This document shows positions 14,143 through 28,060 of a stretch of 64,000 nt of DNA, one piece after another. How positions within the stretch are numbered: the stretch's first letter is position 1; each line of letters opens with the position of its first letter. The position numbers and the translations under genes were made by a program. The notes under the pieces are model-generated. The model was not told the origin of the DNA and did no database searches. It was given only the letters and a program-made list of their open reading frames with translations. Source of the stretch: Anseranas semipalmata (taxonomy: Eukaryota > Chordata > Aves > Anseriformes > Anseranatidae); NCBI GenBank assembly GCA_013399115.1, contig VXAA01001421.1, positions 874,813 through 938,812 on the forward strand. Direction: 5' to 3'.

Positions 14143-17100
14143 AGCAAAGTAAACTGAAATGTGACCAGTAAGGGCAAAGGCTGATGTCTACAAGTACTTG
14201 AGGGGAATGAGGGAAGAGGTGTATAAACTGTACATCACATGGATATAAACTATCCATAGATAAACTTTGGCATAACATTAAGAGAAGATTTAGACTAGGC
14301 AATTCTTTGAACATCCTCCAATAGGACTGTTGGGGGCCAGACATGGGATGAATGAATTTGAAATGTCTCTGATTTGTTGGTCATCTTCAATTTCACAATA
14401 AATGACTATATGTAAAGAAAAATGTTTGAATTTCATTTAAACTCAGTTTTGTGGCTAGTTTCTTTATAATGCTCATTTCACAAAACCTTCCTTCAGCTGT
14501 TTTGATCAGCTGTTTAAAAATTTGCTCTTATATTTCAAAGGCTTTTCTCTAGTTCTGCTGACTTTTCCTGCACTGGATATAAAGTGAGTTTCGTGACTTA
14601 AATACCTATGACTGAGTGGTGACAAAAACTCAGTTTATATTTGATGGATTGGAATCTTCCTGAAGCATGTCTACACTGCACTCTTGGCACTGAGGAGGAG
14701 GAGGGTGAGTCACTGGTGATGTATGATGAATCATATCAGCCAAATGATTAAAACTAAGTTGCTTTGTTTAAAATTTGTAGTGTTGCTTTGATCTAAAGAT
14801 AAGCCATATTTCTAAATGGTCATATTTCTAAGTCAAATGGATTTATCCAGACGGTTTTTTAAACATAAGCTGATGCATCATCTTTATCGCTTTTCTTGTA
14901 AAGAGGCAAATTTCTCATTTAAAAGAGAAAGTTCAGTCATGGGTGGTGGGGAGCAGTGCTTATAGTCTCTTGCCTTACATGTTGCTGATCTCAATAACCT
15001 GAGCTTTCCTCTTATCCTGGCATCCTGGTGTGAACATCATTCAAAAGTAATTTAAACTAAAACCAGGAGGTCACTGAGAAGTCTGGAAAAATTAGAACTG
15101 CTTTATGAATAACAATGCAGTGGGTTGACTGCAGTGTAATCAATACATAATTCACTTCAGCTGAATGTTCTTAATATCATTAGTTTAGGTTTAAAGAATG
15201 GCGCACACAAAATTCCTGTCAGTGATATCCAAGCAAATCAGCTTAATGAAGCTGTTCATAACAAATGCCACCACTTAACAATATTTTCAAGTTTGTCCAT
15301 GATCATTTAAAATACTATGACTTGATTTTCTGTTAATACTTCTAAGGTGCTAAAGTTTGGTTTTAAGTTTGGATGATTCCTGTCAGCTAATCAGCAAATA
15401 GCTCTGTACGCATTTGAATGATCAGGCTTCAACCATTCATACAAAGAGAGAGTAAAACTTTCTGCTGTGTTGTTGGCTTTTTTTAGAGGAGGTTACTTCC
15501 ATTGCAGCCAGAGTCATTCCCAAAATAGGTTCTTGTATCACTAACTCCTCTCATTTGAATTTGTCTTTTCAAGATCTCATTGTTGCCTTTTTTCATTGAA
15601 GGTCAGCAATAATGAAAATCTGAAAGCAACTTGACATTGAAGTTTTGCCTAATAATTTCTAAACAAAATGAGGGGAAAAATGGAAGTCATACCCACCTAC
15701 AAACATTTCCACAATGATGATAATCCACAAATTTACCACTTACTGAAAGAAAAGCAAGCCTTTGAGTTGATCTTGAGGCTCCTACATCTCAGCTTTGCTG
15801 TCAACATGTTATCCCCTTGCTTCCCCGATCCCTTTTCTCTATGCAACTTAAATTTGGAAAACTCACCCATGTCACATACGTGCTGCATGTATTTGATATA
15901 CAGCAGGAAATGTTAATGCTATAATGTGAATGATGTGCTGCAATTTCTCTCCAAGATCTCTCCTGAAAGGATAATATTGGTGGTACAAGATAAGTATCTA
16001 TATTGTAAGAAATGTCAATAATGTGTAAGGTGAACTTGTCACATGCAACATTGCTACTTCTCTATGGCGAGTTGGTATGCACTGGTTACTATTTTGCAGT
16101 GAATGCCTTTGGAATAATAGAGTATGTTTAATGAGGGCAGTTCCCAGGTACTGGAAATATTAACCTTATATGACAGCATTGGTTTCATAATGAGAGTCAG
16201 GGTCATAATGACATGTCACTACTTCAAGAAACATGTTTTTCAAAATATTACATCTGGCATAAACTGTCATATTTACTGTGCAGAACTGGTTGACAATGAA
16301 CAAGATTTTAAAGCATGAGCTACCTCAGATCAGAATCTGTTTTTGAGTTATCCTTTATCAAAGAAGTTTTTGCCAAATACCAATTAAATTGGAGAATCCA
16401 GACTATTTCATACAACATACTAGATCTGAATTTCAAATATAAAGTGCTGAACTCTTTTGTGTTGTTGTTGTTTTCTGTTCCAGTTAACATCTCCAAATCT
16501 ATATCTGGAAAATCATCATAGAAGTTCACATACATGTTTAGCTGGGCTTTGTGAAGAGTTTTGATATGGATCAGTGTTATCTAATATATCAAAGTACATT
16601 AGCTGAAACTGTATATTTTACTCCCCACTTCATAGGCAAACTTGGGACAGTTACTAGCTAATGGCTTTAGTTCTGCTCTTTGAACTTGAATTTTTAACCA
16701 CCTGCCACCCCTCCCCCTCCATCTGTCTCCTTCCTGCCAAAAAACATGTTCCACTTCAAACTTCTTGTTGATTGTTTCCAGGAGAGGAGGATTGATTCCA
16801 AATTATTTGTAAACACAACTTAATTGAGGGTTGAACTTGCTTAAGGTCAAAACAAAATTTAGGGTGTAGTGTTTCAATTGCTTTGCTAAGAGGACTTTGC
16901 AATTCAGAGAAATGTTTTTCTTTAATCTTTCTTGCCTCAACATGTGCCTCATTTTCTTCCCCCCATCCCTGCCATCAGTTTTTGTAACCCTGATATACAC
17001 TTACATGTTATAGAGTAAGCTGTTAATATGTTGAAGTTCTGATGAAAGGAACTTGTGCACATAACAATTTGTTTTGGCGAGTGTGTGTGCCAAAAGTAGG

Positions 17101-18487
17101 CTATCTATCGATGTGTCAATGCAGAAATAAGCAGGGGGAGGAAAAATGCTGGAGAAACAAATACAAATAGAGGTTGGACACAGCAATGCTAAGTTTACAA
17201 ATAGTCTTAATGTTTGCTTCATAGAAACTAAACTTAAACAAACATGAAGTTCCCCAGACACTTGAAAGCCCTCCTGATAAGCCTTAAAATAAAATGGGAC
17301 ATATGGAACTGAAGTGATGAGGTGATTGCTCCTCTTCCCAACTTATTTTCTTGAAAGGCTCTGGTACACATGAGGATTCTTCACACTGCAGTGGCAGCTT
17401 CAGGGATCCTGTTTAATTTTCAGCCCAAGTAGTAATTGGAATCACTGCCAGTGATTGTAATTTTTCTGTCTTGACCAGGTATGAAGAAACCTTTTGCTTT
17501 GTGGAATACTTGGAGGACATGTTTTGGCTACTTCGTATCACATGAATGTGCTTGCAAGTCAAGCTTTGACCTGAAACGTACATGGCTTCCTGAGACTTGG
17601 TTTTACTTAGTGGGAGTGTCTGGTCCTATAAAGAGAAATAGCTTCCCGGAAAGAGAATGTCTCAGATCACATCAGGCTTTCTGCCAACAGAGCAACTTAC
17701 TCGCCTGTAGCAATCTTAGAGCAGCAGGTTGGCAGAAAGCTGGTTGCTGACTGAATTATTCTGCAGTGAGCCAGATTGAACCATGCTCTGAATGGGCTTG
17801 TCTACTTCATGCTTCACAATTTTCAGGTATATGGAGAATTCTCTTCAGAGCTATGGAGCATTTTTCTAGCACAAACTATAGCAGAAAACAATGCTTCTGA
17901 CTATCACCCATCTCGGGTTATAATGTGCCATATACTGGGTACTGGGGCAGCTGAGCAGGTGAAATGCTAATAAAAATCTGCACTACTTAGGGCAAAAGCA
18001 AATGTAAGAAGTGAAATTTTGTGCCTTTCCACTGTGCAGCAATGTTGAAAACTGGTATTTGTTCACTGACTCTTCTAGGTGTTGATTCCTCATACATACA
18101 GATTTTTTGATCTATAAGAGTTGTGCCATAAATAAATGTGAATAATCATTCTAGTTCTTTAGGTGCTTACTAATTTTCTGTTCAGTAACAACTCAAATAC
18201 ACAAAAATTACCTGTAACTTAAGCACTATAGATGCATGGATTATATAAATAACTAGAAAGTGGATGGTCTATTGGATCAACACGTTTTATTTCCTTGTTT
18301 ATTGGATATCTCTTTTTCATGAACTAGAAAGAAAACTGTCAGCAAGCCAATGAGGTATTCAAGTTACGCTACAGTAGATACAGCTCTTCCATTCTGACTC
18401 CTGTGGGGGCACCTTCTCTCTGGTTTAAGTAGCTTTAGAAAATGCACTTTTTTGCTTGGAGTATAGTAACTTAATCTTTGGTTCGTG

Positions 18488-18790
18488 TGTTGTGGTTTCA
18501 CACCAATAGCTAAGCTCCACCATGCCGTTCTCTCACTCTGCCTCCTCCGAAGAGCAGGGGAGAAAATATGATAAAAAGGGCTTGTGGGTTGAGATCAGGA
18601 GCAGTTTAATTGCAGGGGCCAAACAAAACCACAGAAGCCACGCAAAAGCAAATGGAGAAAGCAATTATTCTCTACCTCCTATCAGCGAGCAATGTTCAGC
18701 CATGTCTCGGGAAGCAGGGCCTCAATACATGTAGCAGTTGCTTGGGAAGAGCAATGCTTTCTTCACAAGAGCCCCCCTGGTTCTTGTGAA
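18488..18790 (-). mobile_element. Diverged LTR fragment of the same broad avian ERV family, minus strand
   Basis: The plus strand reads TGTTGTGGTTTCACACCAAT, then AGCTAAGCTCCACCATGCCG, GGGGAGAAAATATG, TGTGGGTTGAGATCAGGAGC (followed by AGTTTAATTG), GTTCAGCCATGTCTCGGGAA (followed by GCAGGGCC) and TTGCTTGGGAAGAGCAATGC. These blocks follow the order of a common bird LTR read in reverse complement. It is more diverged than the 29.3 kb copy and its middle part resembles a different subfamily. The outer limit near 18790 is uncertain, and sequence to about 19170 could belong to the same insertion. There are no viral coding regions. Confidence 0.65.
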
Positions 18791-18936
18791 GGCCCTGCTG
18801 CAGAGCAGCCTGCCCCTTCCAATTCTTCCTCCTGCTCCCTCCTAGGAGAAGCTGCTTCTTGCCTTGCTAAATGAGCTGACCTTCCATTGTTTGTTCTTGC
18901 CTATAGGGGTGACTGATACTGTCGAGAGTTGGCTCT

Positions 18937-18996
18937 TTGATTTAGCCACAGTGTCTGTTGCAGGAGTTGAGTAAGCCACAGCGTCTGTTGTTTGGC
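18937..18996. repeat. Two-copy 30-base tandem repeat
   Basis: A unit of about 30 bases occurs twice head to tail. The core AGCCACAGTGTCTGTTG (18944-18960) recurs as AGCCACAGCGTCTGTTG (18974-18990) with one mismatch. It lies just beyond the LTR fragment at 18.5-18.8 kb and may be a diverged part of that insertion or of another repeat. Confidence 0.8.
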
Positions 18997-20370
18997 CATC
19001 AGATCCAGAGACCCTCTCTTCCCCTTGAGGGTGCTGAATAGTGTTGACAACTGATGGGCACAGGCCAGGCCCCAGCACAGTGTGGTGAGCTGTAAATCTC
19101 TGGCATTGCCAGGGTCAGGGCATACTACTTTCAAACCTATCAGTTTTTTAGGATTCCACGCTTCTTCAGGGCTGGCCTAGATAAGAGACTAGAAGCTGCC
19201 CCATGTAAGATAAGAGCCAGTTCCAGCTGGCTCGACATCTGTTCATCTTCAGTTAACCCTTCTGAAGCTGCTGGGGTTAAGACTGAGAATCAGAATCAGT
19301 TTTCTTATGGAAAAACTGTTGGCTTCTTTGCTTTGGGTTAAAACTTAAATGTGAAGCTAGTTTATTCTGAAGGTATAGAATAATAAATGCTAATTAAAAG
19401 AGAACAGTTACAAAGAAACTTCTGGATAATTCAGTGCTGAAATTAATTTTGTACCTTATGAAGCAGTTTGTGCTAGTGTTGATCCTGGCTTTTATGGTGT
19501 GTGTGTGTAACACAATTTGACATAAATTGGCAACTCCCTTTTTTCAGTACTGTGCCACTTCCTAGTCTATCTAGACTATCAGAAGTCTTGGTCATGCAGT
19601 GGTGGCAGTGCTCTGGGATGTGCTCGGCACTTGGGTTCTTTGCTTATTTCTTTACAGTTATTCTCTATTCAGTGGGGAGGATGCTTACCTTCTGTGTTAT
19701 TGCCAATGAAAACAATTAAGAGAATGGTGCTAAGCAAATGAAAGGAAAGATAAGCAACTTGACCATCATGGTTTGTTTCCTCCATGGAATGGTATAGCAC
19801 CATCACTTGATACCAGTGAGATGTAGTTAAACTTAATTTGCCAGATGAATATCCTGAAATTTGTCACGTTGTATCCTACAGAATTTTTATTTCACATGAC
19901 ACCAACTTTTCCACTTTTGAACATCAAGTAATTATAAAAAGTTCAATCTTAAAGACAATGTGAATTGCTAATTTTTCTTAAGACCAAGGAATAAATCAGA
20001 AGCTTGACTTCTGTCTGTGCACTGCTTGCGCAATGATGTGACATCAGTCAAGTTGGAGGGGGAAAAAAACCTTATGTGAAGTGTTCATTTATTTCTCAAA
20101 TGCTTTGAACAGTTTTTTAACCTGTACTCCAACAAGTATGGTTGCAACATACTATCCTATTTGGACAAACAGGTAGTCTTGGTAAGTAGTATGTGACAGC
20201 TACATGGCCATCATCCATGAGAGCTTGGATCTCTTCCTTTGCAGACAATTTTTTTTTACTAACTGATTGCAGATGTCTAGTAGGGATTTCTTCACCTTAG
20301 TGGTTTGAGGAGTTGACAGAATTGACACTATTTCTTCTTTGGGACCACCTATGGTGTTGGTATTCGTTTT

Positions 20371-20417
20371 TGGGGGGGGAGAGTGGGTGAGGGGTGGGGT
20401 GGGGCGGGGGGGGAAGG
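20371..20417 (+). repeat. G-rich block with strong G-quadruplex potential
   Basis: Within about 47 bases there are eight runs of three or more G, two of them eight long, separated by spacers of one to five bases. This satisfies the usual G3+N1-7 quadruplex rule several times over. It lies in otherwise AT-rich intergenic DNA with no gene nearby in the window. Confidence 0.85.
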
Positions 20418-23400
20418 GTAGTGGAAAAGCTTTGCCTTTTATCCTACATATCTATTATGAAGATCCTATTTAAACCACCACTCATTTATGCTTGAAAGGA
20501 ATGTCTAAGATGTTCTCACCTGTATTGCTTCTAGGTTAATTACATTTCTAGGAAATGAATAGGGCTGTTTAGCTAATTTAGATGCACGGTTCCTTGGGTT
20601 ACTTCCCTTTGAAAGTGACTGCTGGCTTAGGTGCTCTCTTACATGGACAATACCAGTGGAATTGTCTCCCTTTTCATAGGGTCTGTACAATGTGCCAGAA
20701 ATCACAACAACAGGAACTTTATCAGTGCATAAATTTCTGTGTATGTACAAAAAAAAAATCTTAAATGAACTGTTTTTATCCTGAGCAAGGGAGAAACTGA
20801 TACTTCAGGGTTTTGTATACATTCATATATAACAAATCAAAAAGCAGTTAGTGTGCCTCTCTCCCTGAACAAAGCTGAATTCAAATGCTTCAATTAGGAG
20901 AATGGAACTGCAACAGTGGAGCCCTTAAGGAACTTCCTTCTGGGAGGTACTATGTCAACAGAAGAGATGAGATAAACAGGAAGAACTGCTGCAGGAAAGG
21001 GCCCCGAGGATGGATCAAGCAACCCAAAATCACACCTCAAGCAAAGCTTTTCGATGACCTTCCATCCCCACCCTCTCACCAATCCTTGCTGCCAAAAACA
21101 AAAGTTTTCTGACTTTATTAGAATTGGTTTGGAACTATAAACAAAGATTGCCCTTTTTGATTTCTGCTCTGTTGAGGGAAATACAATAGTGTGCTATAAT
21201 TATAAAGAAAGAGAGTGGCATCAAAGATGCCAGAGTCCATTATCTTCATAGTTGGAACGACGTGTAGGCCCAAAAGTTTTTGGCTTACTGGGTTGAAAGT
21301 GTGATGACTCATAAAATCTTAGCCTTAGGAGGCTTGTTCATTCTGATAATCAGTAATTTAATTAACTCAGATCTCTTAAAACTGATGAAAACCAAAGAGA
21401 CTTATTTGATTTACCACTCCTGTAACTGACTCTAATTGAATAGGAGCACTCTTAGTTCCATTGCAAGATGAAACAAGTTGGCTTGGGCTTGTAAAGAAGG
21501 TGGTCATGGTTTTAGATTAATGAGATTTTTTTTAGCAGAATAACAGTCTGAAGGTTTATCCAGTGATGACAGTGAGCAACAGAAATAGTACACCTGTTAA
21601 AGCATCTGCTTTTTTTTCTCTTTATTTATTTATTTTTTTGATCTAGGGTAAATCTCATGGCTATTATGAGGCTTTTATTGCAGCTAAAATCACTGTTGAC
21701 CTAACAACTGGCTGGACAGATTTATAGCTGAATGGATTTTCCCATTACAGCTGGCACCTCCAATACACTGGGTGTTGGCTTATTATTAAATCTTGAATTA
21801 CTCAATTCCCAGAGTTTTCAATTTCTCATGAAACCTGTAGTGGTAGAGGGAGGAAGAATGGGCTTGAATTACTCCAGTCATCAACTTGCAGAAAAGTCAC
21901 AGGTTTTGCTTCTTTTTGGTTTTATTTTGAAAGTCACTGTATTAAAAGTTCCTGATGCTTCACTATACTTCTATACTTGCAAAGTTAGCTTTCAGCTATG
22001 GGAAGAAAAAGCCATGAACTTTGTCTGTTAGGTTTGAAAGGTTGATTTAAAATGCTAAAGAATCATTGTTTCGAAGACTGAAGTGCTTGTTTTCCCTTAA
22101 GTATCGAACATGATAAAATGTAGACAGATAATGTCACAGGAAGATAGTAGCTGGGTAATTGAAATCATCATAATGGCTCCATTAGTTGCTTTTTTTATCT
22201 GAGAACTGGCTGTTGACTGATCTTACCATGTGATTTTTTTTAGTCTTTTTAACTTCTTTTAAGCAGGTATGTGCACTGAATACACAAGTCTGTACATAGA
22301 TTTGTCTTATCACATGCATGCAATAGGCTCCTAAATGTATTCCTCATGTCCCAGAATGTGCCATTGACTAGAGGGGATATCTTTGCCTTAAAAATCAACT
22401 AATCTACAGAATTATAATGCAGTTAATTTGTGGTGTTAACTGCATTGAAAACAGAGCTTTGTCTATGTATTCACCTAACTGAAACTTCTCCATGGGAGGC
22501 ACAGGGAGAGATGTCTAGCTCTCTCATAACCTGCCTCCCTGTCATGTGGGCTGGCAGATGTTCCTCCTCTCAGCCTAGACACCATCTATATATGCCTTGG
22601 TTGTACTTCTAGGCTTTCACAAAATATTTAACACTGGAACTTTGATTACCTACTGCAAAATGCCTTGTAATGAAAAAAATAGAATCTGTGAAAAACAATG
22701 TAGATCTGGAAGCATTTAAGTTTAGTTGACAGGAATTGGAGCTTTAAAAAAATGTTATCACAGGAAGTTCTTCTGTGTAATGACGATTTATTTCAGTACA
22801 ATTTATGAATTACTAAGCTGAGTTTTTCATATTGAAAGGAATGAAAAACTTTAAATCTCAACAGCAGCTGCATTTAAGCCACTGTGTGAAAAGTAAGATC
22901 ATTTTTAATGCATATTTGTGGGCAAATTATTTCCATATATCCCCCAAATACATTTTGATGAAATTGACTTTTCTCTCACTGACCAAAACCCAAACAGTTT
23001 AGTCAATTTTCAAAGTATTTACGAACTGTCTGCCACATGCTTCGTAACGAGGATTAGTGTTGGCAACTCCTCTTTAATAGAAGTTTCTGATAAAGTGATC
23101 CTCCAAGGAGTCTGCTGCTGGCTCCAGGCAGCATCCCTGGGTTCCAGCACTGAGCTCTGACTATGCTCCTCTGCAGAAGAAGGGTTGTTTTCAGTCCTGT
23201 CTTCCTTCATCACCTTCCACAAACTAGTCAGTGTTCCAGAATTTTGGCTGCACTTCATGGTCATGTCTATTTGTTTTCTTGCAGTCTGCCACTTAAATAC
23301 ATAGCACTTAATAAAATAACAAATGTCAGAAAGAAAATTACCAAATGAGATGTAGGTAGACTTAGCAAAAGTTGAAAAACTAACTTGAGCAGATTCTAAA

Positions 23401-25763
23401 ACATACAAAACTACCAGCAGTGAATTGAACAAATACTAGGGAGTTGGGCTATTATTGAAAACTGAACCTTCTCTTTGGACAATATTTAGAAAGTGTATTT
23501 GAAGTGCAGCCACGTTAGATGCAACAGAAAAGTTCTCTCTCATCTGCCCAGATGAGGGTGTTGCTGCAACATCAAGGCATTCAGATTTATTTACGAAAGC
23601 TGGGAAGATCCTAATTTTCAATGAACTCTGTACATGATATGGTTCCTTGCAGTTGAAGGAAGAACTGAATATTTGCAGATCTTGGTGCTTAGAGAGATTT
23701 TCATTTAGTTCACAATGTTACCATGTTTAAATCAAGTTTGCCACATCTTAAAGCATATGAACAAAACGAAGAAATGCTTTAAGCAATTTAGTTTATCATA
23801 AAAATTCCAGGTAACTTCTACCTGTTAAACTTCACAAATTTTGTGGCTCTTGAAACAGATGTAAGTTAACAGAAATGATAAACTTGATTATTTGATGTTT
23901 TTCATAGATTATCCTTATCCCGCTTCACTTTACAAGACCATCAAAACAGCAAAATCAACCATATGCTCCTTTCTTATTTTAAAGACAAATGGGGTGGAGT
24001 TGAAGCTTTCTGTATAACACTAAGAATACAGCAGAACAACTTTCAGATTTTTTTTTGTCATTAAAAGCATCTGCAAAATGTCACTAAGCTAGGCAGTGAA
24101 AAGGCTCCTTTGAGTATTGCCATACCCAGAGGTCTTAGTAACATCACAACTGGATGTTTACAGTTCTTATTTAGGCTGTTTATTACTTCGGTTTCTTAGA
24201 AGATTAGTTTGTTTCTTGAAATCTTGAAATTTCTGAGATAATGAATGGGTTGCCTCTGATTTACAGTACAGTTCTTATTTTTTGTGCGTATCAAATGACG
24301 AAATTCATGAAAATCACTTTTTTTCATTTGTTTTTGAGTGTAATTATTTTTAAGTAGTTGTTCCAAATGAAATCACTTGAAATTTTAAGAAAAACTCAAG
24401 ACTGTTTCAAACTTAATCCGAACCAGAATGGATTCTATCATACTAAAGGTTAAGAACTTTCAGGGTAAGCTAGTATGCTTTCTACAGATCCATGTTCTTT
24501 CCTGGTACGTTAATTTGTTGTTATACAGGGATTATACACCTCTGGTGCAATTTGTGCTGGTTTGTTATTTCAATTACAAATGAATTTCCAAACTCACTAG
24601 GAGGTGCAAATGGACATGAACTTCAATGTTCATGTTATTTTTTTGCAAACAAAGATAATATGCTTCTGTTGGGGGTCATCTCTTTTTTACATCAACTCCT
24701 GTTTTTTTAGGTGTTAGGTACTAGCTCCCCAAATAGCCTGTGTAGCTTTTGAGGGAACAGCTCTCCTGCCTCTTCAATATTCACATTATTGTACATGGTT
24801 CTGCAGGAGTAACCAGATATTTGGGTTGAAGGATTTAGGAAGTGTGATAGTAATCAAGTATATTATGATTTCATAGTAGATGGGGAAAATAACTTTCAGT
24901 AAAAACCATTAGATTACAAGTTAAAAAAGACTTGGGACTTAGTGATTGAGGATCACTGAGGATAGGTTGAATCAAACAAGTGTAGTTATTTTTTAAACGT
25001 GAGTCGAGACACCAGCTCTCAGAATGCTTAATTTGTTTGGTAGCTGAGATCCTGTTCCTAAGCAACACTTCTGTCATGAATATTTCTTTCAGTGAGGGGC
25101 GTTCTTGGATTTCTCCCCCACCCCTATAAATACTTGGGTAGAAATCTCCCAATTTTATTTTTTAGTGATTCCGGTATTGTCAGGGTTTAATCAGTATCAG
25201 AGCTCTTAATCATACTTGCTTACTCTCATCTGGGCATTGGTACTATTATAAAGTAAGGTAAAGGCTCTGTGGTTCTGTATGTTAAGGTTGAAATTCTTCT
25301 TTACCCTTTGAGATATAGTATTGCTAGTAAATACCAAAACATAGAAACTTAAATGAAACAAAGAGTCATAGATAGGTTAATTACTCCAAGATAACCTGGA
25401 TGTCAAGAACAGTCTGAAATATTTGTTTTGTAGGATCAGAAATCCTGATTTATCAGGATATAAATAGATCTAGCTCAGGTTTGTTGAGGTATGGCTGTGT
25501 TATGATAACTGAGAACAGACAGAGCCAAAGTCTGGAAGAGGAAGGCTGCCATTCAGATGTCATAGCTGAGAGGAGATTTCTTGTCCTAGCTGCAATTAGC
25601 ATCTGTTCAAGACCTCAGATGAAACTGTTAATTCCCTGGATTTCCAGCTCCTTGAGTTGGTGAAAAAGGACGTCTGGTTTTGCTGCCTTCGAGCAGCGGT
25701 GCTGTTGTAACTCTCCTTGCATCAGTGTCAAATTATCCTGTGTACTGAGAGAAGGAATTTCGG

Positions 25764-25815
25764 GCAGCATGTACGTGCTGCTGCTGCATGTACCTCTGGA
25801 GCTGCTGCTGCTGCT
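25764..25815. repeat. GCT-repeat cluster with an 18-base near-palindrome
   Basis: GCAGCATGTACGTGCTGC (25764-25781) pairs with itself except for one T:G position, runs into CTGCTGC, and is followed by five GCT units at 25801-25815. The cluster is GC-richer than its surroundings. Confidence 0.75.
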
Positions 25816-25833
25816 TGGTTAGTACTTAAATGA

Positions 25834-25846
25834 GGCCATCTGGTGG
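25834..25846 (-). promoter_or_regulatory. Candidate CTCF core motif, minus strand
   Basis: On the minus strand the sequence reads CCACCAGATGGC, an exact match to the degenerate CTCF core CCASYAGRKGGC. It lies beside the GCT cluster in a GC-richer patch. A 12-base degenerate match can occur by chance in 64 kb, so occupancy is unproven. Confidence 0.45.
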
Positions 25847-26631
25847 TGAGATCCCAGTAGTAACTGCTGCAGCGAGCAGCTCCGGGTGGGTGTGCTTCAT
25901 TCAGGTCACAGGGAAATGTGGGTTTTGCTCTGGCTGTTCTTGGATTTCTAAATGAGCAGTTTTAAGTAATTTGGGTCTTGAAAATTTTCTGTATGTTAAT
26001 GGTCTTAGGTGTTCAGGCTGAGGGAAAAACGAGTGTTGCATGTCACTACAGCTTTCAGTACAGTTCACCTTGGAAGTCCATGCGTAGCAGGCAAAACCAT
26101 GTGTCATAAATCAAGTCAAGCAGAGTAACTATGCAATGGGGTGATTGAACCAAAGGAATTTCCTGGAGCAAGGAAGAACGATGCATTTTTTTTCCGACTC
26201 AAAAGGAAATTTCATCATATCAAAGAAAGGAGGATTGAACTGAGGAGAAGGGGGGGTGCAATCAGTATGGATTCAGGATTTTACTTTGCCCCATTCCTTC
26301 CAATAGGCTCCCGTGAGCACATGTGTGAAATGCCAGTATTCAATTCTGGATGACCATCCGGAGGTACTACATCCAGGCACTAAACCAGCGGGGCCAGTAC
26401 TGCTGAAAGAGGTTTTTAATAGGCGCAGTATCTAGTGCTAATAAGCTTCCCAGCAGCCAGATTACTTTGCAGGTGAGAACTGAAAAGTACCTTTGAACAA
26501 ACTAAATGAAGTCCACGTTACTAAGAGATGTTTGGCATGGTGATACTTTTTTGAACTAACATGAACGGAATTTCCCCAGAAGTGCCTGGATATCTTCATG
26601 CTGAAGAAAAACAAACTGCTTCTCCCTACAT

Positions 26632-26681
26632 TATTTTTTTTTTTGTCAGAGAAGAGTTTTTTTTTTTTTTTTTTTTTTTTT
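26632..26681. repeat. T-rich tract including 25 consecutive T
   Basis: Two T runs flank a short GTCAGAGAAGAG spacer; the second run (26657-26681) is 25 long. This is low-complexity DNA. Confidence 0.9.
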
Positions 26682-28060
26682 AACTTTTATATACCTGAGT
26701 AATTTGGAGTAATTTGTTCGGCTGATGAGTAGCTTAATTTCAAATATCATTCCTTTGAGCTTTTAGGCCATTGTGCAACAGAACTGTAAAAGAAAGAATG
26801 CCACCCCCAAAGATGAGGGGAAATACCTGGGAGGAATATGATGCTTTTGTAGGTGTCATAAAGTTAGAGTAAATAATAGACTAACAGAAACAATGTTTAA
26901 TTGGCAGTGCTGTATTTGTTTATTTTTGCTGTGTGTAGCTCTGTAGTGGCCTCCTATTGCCTGAGGATATGCCAGTGTTGTGGTGCCTGTAAGAGAAGTG
27001 CAGCCCATGGCTGTTTACTGGAAAATGGAGAATGAAGAGTGGTCAGACTCCAAGTCCTGCCTGTAATAGCTACAGGCAGCTCTCTGAGTGGAGAGGCTGA
27101 TCCCATCTTACAGAAACACATCTATTTCCATGTAATCATAACAAAACTATATGCTTCCTGGAAGGTTCTTGTAGTAACAAATCATAGCACTTTTAAAACT
27201 CAAACTACAAATCTGGGTGACCACAGTGGTTTCTTTTATCTCTTATGTCAAAGGAGCAACTAAACTCGCTGCATTTGTCATCCCTCATTTCTTCAGTGCC
27301 GCTGTCCTCTCAGACATGAAGGTTCTTTAAACTGAATACTGCAAAGAGTAGTAATGGGGAGTGAGCCTCAGTGCTCCACCAGCAGGAGGTGAGCTTGGCA
27401 CTTAGGGGATGCAAGTCTCAGGCTTCGTTACAGCTGTCGTTTGCTACTTGCTGCTCAGAGCTGCTGTTGACTTGTATGGTGTTTTGCACTGGCAAGAGCA
27501 TCTGGGCATGGCTGAAGATAAATGAAGACACTGATGGCACACTTAAAAAAAAAAAAATCCTAGTATCCATATTATCTATTTAAATATTTTTTTTGGAACA
27601 AGTTTAATGCTTCTGTTTAAATCTTTCCTTAGAGAAAAGATGTATTTACAGGAGAGATGTGTAATGCTATAGCAATTAATGTTCTATTAGGAAGACAGAG
27701 TGCTTCTTACCTCCAAGCAGGGTGTGGTGTTGAATATTAAAAACATCGTCCTTTTCAGGCACACTCAAAGGTTTCTTGAAACACTTAAGTCTTCAGTATC
27801 TAGGGCTTTCTAAGCATAAGTGATCACAAAGTTCAACCAGGCTTTCTTTGGATTGTAATTTTGTGATAGTCTGTTTGTTAAATGTCTATAAATCTGGAAA
27901 TCACTGTAGATGATGTCAATGCCTTAGCAGTAATAGCACCTGGTCTATCAAAAATAAATTGTTGCCATGTCAAAGAAATGTCTGGCTCTCCAAGTAGTAG
28001 TGGGAAGCAAGCTGCAGCCTCTGAACCTTGTTTCCTCTGTTAAAAAGATATTTCCTTTTT

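Larger units (their letters stand above)
10533..18487. other. Intergenic, no gene recognised
   Basis: AT-rich non-coding DNA. A 15-base direct repeat (TGAAAGCTTATCTTC) occurs at 11507-11521 and 11564-11578. The only other structure is the G-run with a gap at 12.82 kb and the poly-T at 14.12 kb. Open frames are short and unsupported. Confidence 0.7.

Noticed and set aside
14123..14420. Poly-T followed by possible retroposed sequence
   Set aside because: The following sequence matches no CR1, SINE or gene I recognise, and no flanking duplication was found.
23019..23432. Minus-strand open frame of 137 codons
   Set aside because: No family motif, and other open frames overlap it on the opposite strand. 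This length occurs by chance in 64 kb.
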